A DNA stretch of 64,000 nucleotides from Nocardioides lianchengensis (GCF_900101465.1 NZ_FMZM01000005.1:163384-227383); one strand, 5' to 3'; shown: positions 52,336 through 60,327, counted from the first letter of the stretch. The notes: a model not told the origin generated them from the letters alone. Translations and numbers: made by a program.

Positions 52336-52393
52336 GCTTTCCCCACGAAACCGCTCGCTGCGCTCGCGCTTCCGCGGGGGCCCCGGCATGAGC
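52330..52393. repeat. 48-bp GC-rich insert flanked by GCATGAGC direct repeats
   Basis: GCATGAGC occurs at 52330-52337 (containing the TetR stop) and again at 52386-52393 (containing the P450 ATG). The 48 bases between hold CGCTCGCTGCGCTCGCG. Removing one repeat and the insert would give a direct ATGA overlap of TetR stop and P450 start. Confidence 0.6.
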
Positions 52394-53608
52394 GTCCTGC
52401 AGAGCACGCCCACCGTGCTGGACCCCTACGACTACACGTTCCAGAACGACCCCTACGCGGTCTACTCCTGGCTGCGCGAGCACGAGCCGCTGCACCACAA
52501 CCCCGACCTGGACCTGTGGGCGCTCACCCGGCACGAGGACATCGCCGAGGCGCTGCGCACCGAGGGCACCTACTCCAACTCCTACGGCGTGGCGATCGAG
52601 AAGTCCGCGTGGGGCCCGGACGCCCACAAGGTGATGTCGATCCTCGGCATGGACCCGCCGCGACAGAAGCGGCTGCGCTCCCTGGTCTCGCGCGGCTTCA
52701 CCCCGCGCCGCGTCCACGACCTGCTCCCGCGCATCCAGGAGCTCACCGACCGCTACCTCGGCGAGTGCCTGGAGCGGGGCAGCTTCGACTGGATCGCCGA
52801 CTTCGCCGGCAAGCTCCCGATGGACGTGATCTCCGAGATGATGGGCGTCCCCGAGGAGGACCGGGCCGAGGTGAGACGCCAGGCCGACGTCGTCGTCCAC
52901 CGCGAGGACGGCGTGTACGACGTCCCGCAGGCCGGCGCCGAGGCCTCGCTGTGGCTGGTCTCCTACTACATGGACATGGTCGCCCAGCGGCGCAGGCGGC
53001 CGAGCGACGACCTCACCAGCGCGCTCATCGAGGCGGAGGTCGACGGCGAGCGCCTCACCGACGACGACGTCATCGCCTTCCTCTTCCTGATGGTCGTCGC
53101 CGGCAACGAGACGACCACCAAGCTGCTCGGCCACGCCGCCTTCCACCTCACCCGGCACCCGGACCAGCACGACCTGGTCTTCGGCGGGGACGGGAACACC
53201 GACCTGGTGGCGCCCTGGGTGGAGGAGACGCTGCGCTACGACACGTCCAGCCAGCTGCTGGCGCGCTACCTGCTCCGCGACGTCGAGCTGCACGGCCGGG
53301 TCGCGCCCCAGGGGTCCAAGCTGCTGCTCTGCCTGGGGTCGGCCAACCGCGACGAGTCGGTCTTCAGCCGCCCGACGGAGTACGACATCACGCGTGATCC
53401 GGAGGAGCTGGCCAAGATCCTCTCCTTCGGCGGCGGCCGGCACTTCTGTCTGGGCGCCAACCTGGCCCGGTTGGAGGCGCGGGTCGCGCTGACGGCGCTG
53501 GTCCAGCGGGCCCGCTCGATCGAGATCGACCACGACGCGTGCCGGCGGGTGCACTCGGTCAACGTCCGCGGCTTCGCGGTCGCCCCGATGACGGTGGTGC
53601 CCCGATGA
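52388..53608 (+). CDS. Cytochrome P450 (CYP123 position)
   Basis: A 406-residue soluble P450. The I-helix oxygen motif is VVAGNETTTKLLGHAAF, the K-helix ExxR is in WVEETLRYDTSSQ, and the heme loop FGGGRHFCLGANLARLEAR places the thiolate ligand at Cys354. The N-terminal FQNDPYAVYSWLREHEPLHHNP is the usual bacterial P450 substrate-proximal region. It occupies the position of M. tuberculosis cyp123 in the conserved CYP51 cluster; substrate unknown. I start at ATG 52388; an ATG at 52328 that overlaps the TetR stop would add 20 residues encoded by the inserted repeat. The stop overlaps the SDR start (ATGA). Confidence 0.93.
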   Translation: MSVLQSTPTVLDPYDYTFQNDPYAVYSWLREHEPLHHNPDLDLWALTRHEDIAEALRTEGTYSNSYGVAIEKSAWGPDAHKVMSILGMDPPRQKRLRSLVSRGFTPRRVHDLLPRIQELTDRYLGECLERGSFDWIADFAGKLPMDVISEMMGVPEEDRAEVRRQADVVVHREDGVYDVPQAGAEASLWLVSYYMDMVAQRRRRPSDDLTSALIEAEVDGERLTDDDVIAFLFLMVVAGNETTTKLLGHAAFHLTRHPDQHDLVFGGDGNTDLVAPWVEETLRYDTSSQLLARYLLRDVELHGRVAPQGSKLLLCLGSANRDESVFSRPTEYDITRDPEELAKILSFGGGRHFCLGANLARLEARVALTALVQRARSIEIDHDACRRVHSVNVRGFAVAPMTVVPR

Positions 53609-54402
53609 ACCACCCCGTGAGCAGCCGCGAGAAGTACGCCCAGCCCACCCGCCGACCGGCGGTCGTCACCGGCGCCTCCTCCGGGATCGGCGCGGCCACG
53701 GCCCTCGCGCTCGCCGCGGCCGGCCACCCGGTCGCGCTGGGCGCCCGGCGTACCGAGAAGTGCGAGGAGGTCGCCGCCGCCGTCCGCGAGGCCGGGGGAG
53801 AGGCGGTCGTGCACCCCCTCGACCTCACCGACGGCGACTCGGTCGAGGCCTTCGCGAAAGGCGTCACCGGCGACCTGGGCGACGTCGAGGTCGTCGTCAG
53901 CAACGCCGGCGCCGTCGCGCCCGGCACCATCTACGAGGTCGACCCGGAGCGGTTCAGCCGCGAGATCGACCTCAACCTGACGGGCGCCCAGCGCCTGGTG
54001 CGGGCCTTCGTGCCCGGCATGGTCGAGCGGCAGCGCGGCGACTTCGTGTTCGTCTCCTCCGACGTCGCCGTGCGGGCGCGGCCGTTCATGTCGTCGTACG
54101 CCGCCGGCAAGTGGGGGCTGGAGGGGATGGCCCACGCCCTGCAGATGGAGCTCGAGGGCACCGGCGTACGCGCGTCGATCGTCCGCCCCGGCCCCACCTG
54201 GAGCGAGATGGGCACCGACTGGGACGTCGACGAGGCCGCCCACGTGTTGAACCAGTGGGTCCGCTTCGGTCTGGCCCGGCACCCGCACTTCATGAAGCCC
54301 ACCGCCGTCGCGGACGCGATCACCACCGTGGTGAACGTCCCGCGCGGCGTCCACCTGAACCTCGTCGAGGTCTCGCCCGAGGCACCCCTGGAGGACCGTT
54401 GA
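53605..54402 (+). CDS. Short-chain dehydrogenase/reductase of the CYP51 locus
   Basis: A 265-residue SDR corresponding in position to M. tuberculosis Rv0765c. Cofactor site PAVVTGASSGIGAATALALA near residue 18, GARRTEKCEE after beta 2 (basic residues suggest NADPH), VVSNAGAVAPGT, VFVSSDVAVRAR (catalytic Ser) and SSYAAGKWGLEGMAHAL (Tyr-Lys). It probably oxidises or reduces the product of the flanking P450s (inference). ATG 53605 overlaps the P450 stop (ATGA), and its own stop overlaps the TTG start of cyp51 (TTGA), so P450, SDR and CYP51 are translationally coupled. Confidence 0.92.
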   Translation: MNHPVSSREKYAQPTRRPAVVTGASSGIGAATALALAAAGHPVALGARRTEKCEEVAAAVREAGGEAVVHPLDLTDGDSVEAFAKGVTGDLGDVEVVVSNAGAVAPGTIYEVDPERFSREIDLNLTGAQRLVRAFVPGMVERQRGDFVFVSSDVAVRARPFMSSYAAGKWGLEGMAHALQMELEGTGVRASIVRPGPTWSEMGTDWDVDEAAHVLNQWVRFGLARHPHFMKPTAVADAITTVVNVPRGVHLNLVEVSPEAPLEDR

Positions 54403-55736
54403 GCACCGAGCAGATCCCCGAGGTCTCCTACGCCGTCGACGACGACGGGCACGGCCACCTGGCCGAGATGCGCGTCGACCCGATCGGCCTGTTCCAACGC
54501 GTGTACGACGAGTGCGGCGACATCGGTCGGTTCCGGCTCGCCGACAAGGACGTGGTGCTGGTCTACGGCGCGGAGGCCCAGGAGCAGTTCTTCCGGGCCC
54601 CGGACTCGACCCTGGACCAGGCTGCGGCGTACCCGTTCATGACGCCGATCTTCGGCAAGGGCGTCGTCTTCGACGCCTCGCCCGAGGAGCGCCAGCAGAT
54701 GCTGAAGAACCAGGCGCTGCGCGGCGACATGATGCGCGGCCACGCCGCGACGATCGAGGCCGAGATCAACCGGATGGTCGCCGACTGGGGCGACGAGGGC
54801 GAGATCGACCTGCTCGACTGGTTCGCGGAGCTGACCATCTACACGACCTCGGCCTGCCTGATCGGCAAGCCGTTCCGCGAGGAGCTCGACTCCTCCTTCG
54901 CCCACCACTACCACGACCTCGAGCGCGGCACCGACGCCCTCGCCTACGTCGACCCCTACCTCGACATCGAGTCCTTCCGGATCCGCGACGCCGCCCGGGA
55001 GAAGCTGGTCGCGCTGGTCCAGGGGATCATCGACAAGCGCGTCACCCGGGGGACGGTGCCGAAGGAGGAGCGCGACCTCCTCGACGTGCTGATCTCGATC
55101 GACATGACCGCCGACTACATCACCGGCATCTTCATCTCGATGATGTTCGCCGGGCACCACACCTCGTCCGGTACGGCGTCCTGGGCGCTGATCGAGCTGA
55201 TGCGCCACCCCGAGACGATGAAGGACGTCGTCGCCGAGCTCGACGACCTGTACGCCGACGGCAGCGAGGTGTCGTTCCAGGCGCTGCGGTCCATCCCGCG
55301 GCTGGAGGCCGCACTGAAGGAGACGCTGCGGCTGCACCCGCCGCTGATCATCCTGATGCGGGTGGTGCAGGAGACGATCGAGCTGGCCGGGCACACCATC
55401 CCGCCCGGCACCGTCGTCGCCGCGTCCCCGCGGGTCTCGAACCGGATCGCCGAGGACTTCCCGCAGCCCGACTCCTTTGACCCGGGCCGCTACCTCGACC
55501 CGCGCCAGGAGGACCTGCAGAACCGCTGGACCTGGATCCCCTTCGGGGCCGGCAAGCACCGCTGCGTCGGCAACGCCTTCGCGATGATGCAGATGAAGGC
55601 CATCTTCTCGGTGATCCTGCGCGACTACGAGTTCGAGATGGCGCAGCCGTCGGAGGACTACCGCGACGACGTCTCGAAGATGGTGATCCAGCTCCAGCAG
55701 CCCTGCCGGGTGCGCTACCAGCGGCGGCAGCGATGA
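54399..55736 (+). CDS. cyp51: Cytochrome P450 CYP51 (sterol 14-alpha-demethylase family)
   Basis: A 445-residue soluble CYP51. Sequence recalled from M. tuberculosis CYP51 aligns along its length: AYPFMTPIFGKGVVFDASPE (B-C region), HAATIEAEINRMVADWG, ISMMFAGHHTSSGTASWALI (I-helix), LKETLRLHPPLIILMRV (ExxR), NRWTWIPFGAGKHRCVGNAF (heme ligand Cys389) and YEFEMAQPSEDYRDD. The family removes the 14-alpha-methyl of sterols; the natural substrate in bacteria lacking sterols is unclear. The start is TTG 54399: GGAGG lies 4 bases upstream and TTGA overlaps the SDR stop. A 110-base-plus repeat separates it from its ferredoxin. Confidence 0.95.
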   Translation: MSTEQIPEVSYAVDDDGHGHLAEMRVDPIGLFQRVYDECGDIGRFRLADKDVVLVYGAEAQEQFFRAPDSTLDQAAAYPFMTPIFGKGVVFDASPEERQQMLKNQALRGDMMRGHAATIEAEINRMVADWGDEGEIDLLDWFAELTIYTTSACLIGKPFREELDSSFAHHYHDLERGTDALAYVDPYLDIESFRIRDAAREKLVALVQGIIDKRVTRGTVPKEERDLLDVLISIDMTADYITGIFISMMFAGHHTSSGTASWALIELMRHPETMKDVVAELDDLYADGSEVSFQALRSIPRLEAALKETLRLHPPLIILMRVVQETIELAGHTIPPGTVVAASPRVSNRIAEDFPQPDSFDPGRYLDPRQEDLQNRWTWIPFGAGKHRCVGNAFAMMQMKAIFSVILRDYEFEMAQPSEDYRDDVSKMVIQLQQPCRVRYQRRQR

Positions 55737-55748
55737 ACGCCGTCCCGC

Positions 55749-55886
55749 CGCTGGTTGAGGTGCGAGGGCCGCTGGGCCCGAGCCTCGAGACCCGTCTTGA
55801 AGAGAGTCGGCGCCGGTTGAGGCCGACGGACGGCTCACCGGGTTTCGAGGCTCACCCGCTAGCGCGGCTTCGCACCTCAACCAGCG
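55749..55886. repeat. Paired inverted intergenic repeat between cyp51 and its ferredoxin
   Basis: CGCTGGTTGAGGTGCGA (55749-55765) and its exact complement (55870-55886) bracket the element; inside, CCGAGCCTCGAGACCCG and CGGGTTTCGAGGCTC form a second pair of arms. It starts 12 bases after the cyp51 stop and ends 19 bases before the ferredoxin ATG. Confidence 0.8.
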
Positions 55887-55905
55887 TTCCCCCGGGGTGG
55901 GAGCC

Positions 55906-56103
55906 ATGAGGGTGGTGGCCGACCTGGGGCTGTGCCAGGGGCACCAGATGTGCCAGGGCGAGGCCCCCGAGGTCTTCGGGTTCGACGACGACGTCGACCT
56001 GGTGACGGTGCTCCAGGAGCACCCCGACGATTCCCTGCGGTCCCAGGTGGCGGCCGCGGTCACGTACTGCCCAGCCATGGCGCTGGCCATCGAGGAGGAC
56101 TGA
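55906..56103 (+). CDS. [3Fe-4S]-type ferredoxin for the CYP51 locus
   Basis: A 65-residue ferredoxin. The cluster ligands are Cys10 and Cys16 in CQGHQMC and Cys55 in TYCPAMAL, the CxxHxxC...CP arrangement typical of atypical one-cluster ferredoxins that serve P450s; His13 takes the place of a fourth cysteine. Acidic patches suit docking to the P450 proximal face. It matches the M. tuberculosis Rv0763c position. ATG 55906 has GGTGGGAG 2 bases upstream; a GTG at 55897 is an alternative. It would pass electrons from a reductase not encoded in this window to CYP51 and probably the other P450. The next gene starts after one base. Confidence 0.9.
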   Translation: MRVVADLGLCQGHQMCQGEAPEVFGFDDDVDLVTVLQEHPDDSLRSQVAAAVTYCPAMALAIEED

Positions 56104-56104
56104 C

Positions 56105-56725
56105 ATGACGGCTCTGACCAGAGCAGAGATCGACGAGTTCTGGGAGACCTGGCTCGACATCAACCGGAGGGCCGAGGAGTCGGGCGACTGGCGGGTGATG
56201 GCCGACTGGTACGCCGAGGACGCGACGTACGGCTGGATGCTCACGCCCGACGAGCACTTCATGGCCGTGGGGCGCGAGCAGATCCGGGACTGGGCCATCG
56301 GCATCGAGATGGACGGCTTCGACGGCTGGCACTACGACTACCAGGCGACCGTGGTCGACGAGAAGAACGCGATGATCGTGGGCTTCTGGAAGCAGCGGTC
56401 CGGGATCACCGACGACGCGACCGGCACCGAGTTCGAGGTGCCGGGGCTCGGTGGCAGCTGGTTCGGTGTCGAGCGGCAGCCGGACGGGGACGTGAAGTTC
56501 TCCTGGCAGCGCGACTGGTTCGACTTCGGCGCGATGGCGCACACCATGGGCGCGGTCCTGAAGTCCGGGAAGGCGCCCGACACGCTGCACGCGCGGCTGA
56601 AGGTCTTCGGGCTCGAGGTGCCCGGCCACTACCGGCCGGCCGACCTGCCCTCGACGGTGTGGCCGCCGCCGGTCGAGGCCGGCCAGTACGTGACCCAGCA
56701 GCAGACGCGCGAGGTGACCGGGTGA
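56105..56725 (+). CDS. SnoaL/NTF2-like protein of the CYP51 locus
   Basis: A 206-residue cytosolic protein. The order IDEFWETWLDINRRAEESGDW, WRVMADWYAEDATYGWMLTP, FMAVGREQIRDWAIGIEMDG and IVGFWKQRSGITDDATGTEF looks like an NTF2/SnoaL cone fold, which often binds or isomerises polycyclic ligands. It stands where M. tuberculosis has Rv0762c, a conserved protein of unknown function. The C-terminal 45 residues (HYRPADLPSTVWPPPVEAGQ) are Pro-rich and probably extended. It starts one base after the ferredoxin stop and overlaps the aldehyde dehydrogenase start (GTGA). Confidence 0.75.
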   Translation: MTALTRAEIDEFWETWLDINRRAEESGDWRVMADWYAEDATYGWMLTPDEHFMAVGREQIRDWAIGIEMDGFDGWHYDYQATVVDEKNAMIVGFWKQRSGITDDATGTEFEVPGLGGSWFGVERQPDGDVKFSWQRDWFDFGAMAHTMGAVLKSGKAPDTLHARLKVFGLEVPGHYRPADLPSTVWPPPVEAGQYVTQQQTREVTG

Positions 56726-58173
56726 CCGCGCCCGCGCAGCTGCTGATCGACGGCAAGCTGACCGGCGCGAGCGACGGGGCGTCGTACCCGATCCTCAACC
56801 CGGCCACCGGCGCCGAGATCGGGCAGGCGCCGGACGCGACGGCGACCGACGTCGACGCCGCGATCGCCGCGGCCCGACGGGCCTTCGACGAGACCGACTG
56901 GTCGACGAACACCGAGCTGCGGGTGCGCTGCCTGCGCCAGCTGCACGCGGCGCTGCTCGACGTGGCCGACGACTTCCGCGCCCTGACCACGGCCGAGGTC
57001 GGGATGCCCGGCTTCATGATGGGCGCGGCCGGGTTCGACGTACCGGTGGAGGGGCTGAAGTGGGTCACCGACCTGGTCGAGTCCTACGCCTTCGAGACCG
57101 ACCTCGGCGTCGCGTCGCCGATGGGCATCGCGTCGCGCCGGACGGTACGACGGGAGCCGGTCGGCGTGGTCGCGGCCATCACGCCGTGGAACGTGCCGAC
57201 CCAGATCAACCTGGCCAAGGCCGGCCCGGCGCTGGCCGCCGGCTGCACGGTCGTGCTCAAGCCCGCGCCGGACACCCCCTGGGTGGCCGCCGAGCTCGGC
57301 CGGCTGGTCGCCGAGCACACCGACATCCCGCCCGGGGTGTTCAACGTCGTGACGCCGCGGTCCAACGAGGTCGCGGCGCAGCTGACCACCGATCCGCGGG
57401 TCGACATGGTCTCGTTCACCGGGTCGACCGACACCGGCCGGGCGATCATGGCGGCGGCCGCCCCCACGCTGAAGCGGGTCTTCCTGGAGCTCGGCGGCAA
57501 GTCGGCGGCCATCGCCCTCGACGACGCCGACGTGGCCGCGGTGGCGGGCGCGACGGCGTTCACCGCCTGCATCCACGCCGGCCAGGGCTGCGCGATCACC
57601 ACGCGGCTCGTCGTACCCCGGGACCGCTACGACGAGGCCGTGCAGGTCGCCGCCACGACGATGGAGTCGATCGGCGCCAAGGACCCGGCCGACCCGGGCG
57701 CGATCTGCGGACCGGTCATCTCCGAGGTCCAGCGGGACCGGGTCGCCGACTACCTGCGGGTCGCGGTCGAGGAGGGCGGCACCTTCGCCACCGGCGGGGC
57801 GGTCATCGAGCAGGACGGGTTCTGGGTCCAGCCGACCGTGGTCGCCGGCCTCGACAACTCCTCCCGACTGGCCCAGGAGGAGATCTTCGGGCCGGTGCTG
57901 GTGGTCATCCCGCACGACGGCGACGACGACGCGGTCCGGATCGCCAACGACTCGGCGTACGGGCTGTCCGGGTCGGTCGACTCCGGCTCGCTGGAGCGCG
58001 CCAAGGCGGTCGCGGCGCGGATCCGCACCGGCACGCTGGCGGTGAACGGCGGCGTGTGGTTCAGCCCCGACGCGCCGTTCGGCGGCTACAAGCAGTCCGG
58101 CCTGGGCCGGGAGATGGGGGTCGCCGGGTTCGAGGAGTACCTGGAGACCAAGACGATCGCGGAGCCGGCATGA
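56722..58173 (+). CDS. NAD(P)-dependent aldehyde dehydrogenase
   Basis: A 483-residue aldehyde dehydrogenase oxidising an aldehyde to the acid. The cofactor and catalytic blocks are ITPWNVPTQINLAKAGPALA, VSFTGSTDTGRAIMAAAAPT, Glu256 in FLELGGKSAAIAL and the nucleophile Cys290 in IHAGQGCAITTRLVVPRD, with EEIFGPVLVVIPHD and SGLGREMGVAGFEEYLE at the C-terminus. It is the position of M. tuberculosis aldA (Rv0768), which is divergent there but co-directional here. GTG 56722 overlaps the preceding stop (GTGA). A repeat element follows the stop at once. Confidence 0.94.
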   Translation: MTAPAQLLIDGKLTGASDGASYPILNPATGAEIGQAPDATATDVDAAIAAARRAFDETDWSTNTELRVRCLRQLHAALLDVADDFRALTTAEVGMPGFMMGAAGFDVPVEGLKWVTDLVESYAFETDLGVASPMGIASRRTVRREPVGVVAAITPWNVPTQINLAKAGPALAAGCTVVLKPAPDTPWVAAELGRLVAEHTDIPPGVFNVVTPRSNEVAAQLTTDPRVDMVSFTGSTDTGRAIMAAAAPTLKRVFLELGGKSAAIALDDADVAAVAGATAFTACIHAGQGCAITTRLVVPRDRYDEAVQVAATTMESIGAKDPADPGAICGPVISEVQRDRVADYLRVAVEEGGTFATGGAVIEQDGFWVQPTVVAGLDNSSRLAQEEIFGPVLVVIPHDGDDDAVRIANDSAYGLSGSVDSGSLERAKAVAARIRTGTLAVNGGVWFSPDAPFGGYKQSGLGREMGVAGFEEYLETKTIAEPA

Positions 58174-58305
58174 GGTCTCGATACGCCGTCGCTCGTGCCT
58201 CGCGCCGGCTACTCGACCTACGAAGCGCTCGTGCCTCGCGCCGGATCCTCGACCTACGAAGCGCTCGTGCCTCGAGCCGCGAGGAACGAGCGGTGTATCG
58301 AGACC
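58174..58305. repeat. Tandem 36-bp repeat inside an inverted-repeat bracket
   Basis: Two 36-bp units (58191-58226 and 58227-58262, beginning GCTCGTGCCTCGCGCCGG and ending CTCGACCTACGAAGC) differ at two or three bases; a third partial unit follows. The element is bracketed by GGTCTCGATACGCCG (58174-58188) and CGGTGTATCGAGACC (58291-58305), inverted with one mismatch. It separates the aldehyde dehydrogenase from the next SDR. Confidence 0.8.
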
Positions 58306-58330
58306 CCCGCAGGCCGACAGGAGAGAGCAG

Positions 58331-59065
58331 ATGAGCAGGTTCGAGAGCAAGGTCGTCGTCGTCACGGGCGCGGCGCAGGGGATCGGCGAGGCCTACGCAC
58401 GGGCGCTGGCGGCCGAGGGGGCGTCGGTCGTGGTGGCCGACCTCAACGTCGAGGCGGGGGAGAAGGTCGCGGCCGACATCGGCGGGCTCTTCGTGCGCAC
58501 CGACGTGTCGTCGGCGGAGTCGGCCGAGGCCCTGGTCGAGCAGGTGACGGCGGCGTACGGCGGGATCGACGGGCTCGTCAACAACGCCGCGATCTACGGC
58601 GAGATGCAGTTCGACCTGCTGATCAGCGTCGACTGGGACTACTACCGGAAGTTCATGAGCGTCAACATGGACGGGGCCCTGGTGATGACCCGGGCGGTGT
58701 GGAAGTCGATGCAGCAGCGCGGGGGCGGGTCGATCGTCAACCAGTCGTCGACGGCGGCCTATCTCTACTCCGGCTTCTACGGCCTGGCCAAGGTCGGCGT
58801 GAACGGGCTGACCCAGCAGCTGGCCCACGAGCTCGGCGGCATGGGGATCCGGGTCAACGCGATCGCCCCCGGTCCGACCGACACCGCCGCCACCCGCAAC
58901 CAGGCCGGCGACGCGTCGAAGGAGCTGGTCAAGAATCTCGCCATCAAGCGGATGGGCCAGCCCGAGGACATGGTCGGCGCCTGCCTGTTCCTGCTCTCCG
59001 GCGAGTCTTCGTGGGTGACCGGCCAGATCATCGCGGTCGACGGCGGACAGACGTTCCGCGGATGA
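58331..59065 (+). CDS. Short-chain dehydrogenase/reductase (Rv0769 position)
   Basis: A 244-residue SDR: VVVVTGAAQGIGEAYARALA, VVADLNVEAGEKVAAD (Asp after beta 2, indicating NAD), LVNNAAIYGEMQF, QSSTAAYLYSGFYGLAKVGV (catalytic Ser, Tyr, Lys) and ITGQ-type ending WVTGQIIAVDGGQTFRG. It resembles FabG-like or cyclohexanol-dehydrogenase-type SDRs and sits where M. tuberculosis has Rv0769. AGGAGAGA lies a few bases before ATG 58331, reflecting the loss of coupling caused by the inserted repeat. Its stop overlaps the next start (ATGA). Confidence 0.92.
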   Translation: MSRFESKVVVVTGAAQGIGEAYARALAAEGASVVVADLNVEAGEKVAADIGGLFVRTDVSSAESAEALVEQVTAAYGGIDGLVNNAAIYGEMQFDLLISVDWDYYRKFMSVNMDGALVMTRAVWKSMQQRGGGSIVNQSSTAAYLYSGFYGLAKVGVNGLTQQLAHELGGMGIRVNAIAPGPTDTAATRNQAGDASKELVKNLAIKRMGQPEDMVGACLFLLSGESSWVTGQIIAVDGGQTFRG

Positions 59066-59868
59066 CGGCCGTCGGTTTCGTCGGGCTGGGCATGATCGGC
59101 AAGCCGATGGCCCTGACCCTGGCGCGCTCCGACCTCGACCTCCTCGTGTACGACGTCGCGCCGGAGCCGGTGGCCGAGCTCGAGGCGGCCGGGGCCCAGG
59201 CGGTCGGGTCGGTGGCCGAGCTGGCGGCGTCGGTCGACGTCCTGTGCGTGATGGTGCGCGACGACGACCAGGTGCGCGAGGTCGCCCGCGAGGCGGGTCC
59301 CGGCACCGTGCTGGTGATCCACTCGACGGTCGCGCCCGACACCCCCGCGGAGCTGGCGGCGTCCGGGCTCACCGTGGTCGACGCTCCGGTCAGCGGTGGG
59401 CCCACCGGGGCGGCCGAGGGGACGTTGGCGATCATGGTCGGCGGCACCGACGACGCGTTCGCCGCGGCCCGCCCGGCGCTCGACGTCCTGGGCGCCAAGG
59501 TCGTGCACGCGGGGCCGATCGGGTCGGGCACCCGGATGAAGCTGGCGCGCAACATGATGCACTTCGTGTCCTTCACCGCGGCCACGGAGGCAATGCGGCT
59601 GGCCGAGGCGGCCGGGCTGTCGCTGAAGGACCTGGGCGACGTGGTCCGGCACACCGACGCGCTCACCGGTGGACCCGGCGCGATCATGCTGCGCGAGACC
59701 ACCGCGCCGATCGACCCGGCCGACTTCTGGCACGGCGTGATGACGCACGTGGTCGCGCTGGGCGACAAGGACCTGGGCTTCGCGATCGAGCTGGCCGACC
59801 AGCTCGGCGTCGACGTACCGCTGGCGCGCCGCGCGCGCGCCGACCTCGCCACCGGATTGGGGCTCTGA
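59062..59868 (+). CDS. NAD-binding beta-hydroxyacid dehydrogenase (HIBADH family)
   Basis: A 268-residue enzyme of the 3-hydroxyisobutyrate/6-phosphogluconate dehydrogenase family. The N-terminal Rossmann domain has AVGFVGLGMIGKPMALTLAR and VYDVAPEP. The substrate motif is VDAPVSGGPTGAAEGTLAIM, and the catalytic Lys is in GPIGSGTRMKLARNMMHF. The C-terminal helical domain ends near GVDVPLARRARADLATGL. It corresponds to M. tuberculosis Rv0770. Substrate is a beta-hydroxyacid, unknown. ATG 59062 overlaps the SDR stop (ATGA) and the gene ends one base before the CMD gene. Confidence 0.92.
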   Translation: MTAVGFVGLGMIGKPMALTLARSDLDLLVYDVAPEPVAELEAAGAQAVGSVAELAASVDVLCVMVRDDDQVREVAREAGPGTVLVIHSTVAPDTPAELAASGLTVVDAPVSGGPTGAAEGTLAIMVGGTDDAFAAARPALDVLGAKVVHAGPIGSGTRMKLARNMMHFVSFTAATEAMRLAEAAGLSLKDLGDVVRHTDALTGGPGAIMLRETTAPIDPADFWHGVMTHVVALGDKDLGFAIELADQLGVDVPLARRARADLATGLGL

Positions 59869-59869
59869 C

Positions 59870-60268
59870 ATGGGCAAGTTCGACGACCTCCCCGAGACCC
59901 GCCGCCGCGGGCTGGAGAAGATGGAGGAGGTCTACGGGTTCGAGATGACCGACGGCGCCGGCGACTTCTTCGGCTACACCGCCGACCACCTCTTCGCCGA
60001 CATCTGGAACCGACCCGGCCTGTCCAACCGGGACCGCCGGCTGCTGCTGATCGGGCTGCTCGCCGGCTCCGGCGGCCAGGACGTGCTGACCATCCAGATC
60101 CCCGCCGCGCACGCCGCCGGCGAGCTGGACGACGAGGCGCTGCGCGAGATCACCATCCTGATGTGCCACTACGCGGGCTGGCCGATGGGCTCGCGGATCA
60201 ACGCGATCGTCGAGGACACCATCGCCAAGGCCGCGAAGAAGCGCGCTCGGGCGACCGAGCACGAGTAG
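59870..60268 (+). CDS. Carboxymuconolactone decarboxylase family protein
   Basis: A 132-residue CMD-fold protein, mostly helical. Conserved parts are RRRGLEKMEEVYG, FADIWNRPGLSNRDRRLLLIGLLA, LTIQIPAAHAAGELDDEALREI and ILMCHYAGWPMGSR (the HYAGWP core). It has one Cys in that motif, so it belongs to the gamma-CMD side rather than the CxxC peroxidase AhpD side. It corresponds to M. tuberculosis Rv0771, the end of the CYP51 neighbourhood. The reaction is unknown. It starts one base after the preceding gene. A strong hairpin (60273-60322) ends the operon. Confidence 0.9.
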   Translation: MGKFDDLPETRRRGLEKMEEVYGFEMTDGAGDFFGYTADHLFADIWNRPGLSNRDRRLLLIGLLAGSGGQDVLTIQIPAAHAAGELDDEALREITILMCHYAGWPMGSRINAIVEDTIAKAAKKRARATEHE

Positions 60269-60272
60269 GCCC

Positions 60273-60322
60273 GTGAGTGGTAGCGAGAGGGGTCCACTTG
60301 GCCCCCTCTCCGTACCACTCAC
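60273..60322 (+). terminator. Strong hairpin after the CYP51 locus
   Basis: GTGAGTGGTA (60273-60282) with TACCACTCAC (60313-60322), and GAGAGGGG (60285-60292) with CCCCTCTC (60303-60310), form an 18-bp stem with a 2-by-2 internal mismatch and a 10-nt loop, 4 bases after the CMD stop. No T-tract follows. Confidence 0.75.
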
Positions 60323-60327
60323 GAGGG

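Noticed and set aside
52328..52387. ATG 52328 as the P450 start
   Set aside because: It would add 20 residues coded by the inserted repeat; the remaining N-terminus from ATG 52388 is normal for the family. Not fully excluded.
58191..58290. The 36-bp tandem repeat as a CRISPR array
   Set aside because: The units are directly adjacent with no spacers, only about 2.4 copies exist, and no cas gene is nearby.
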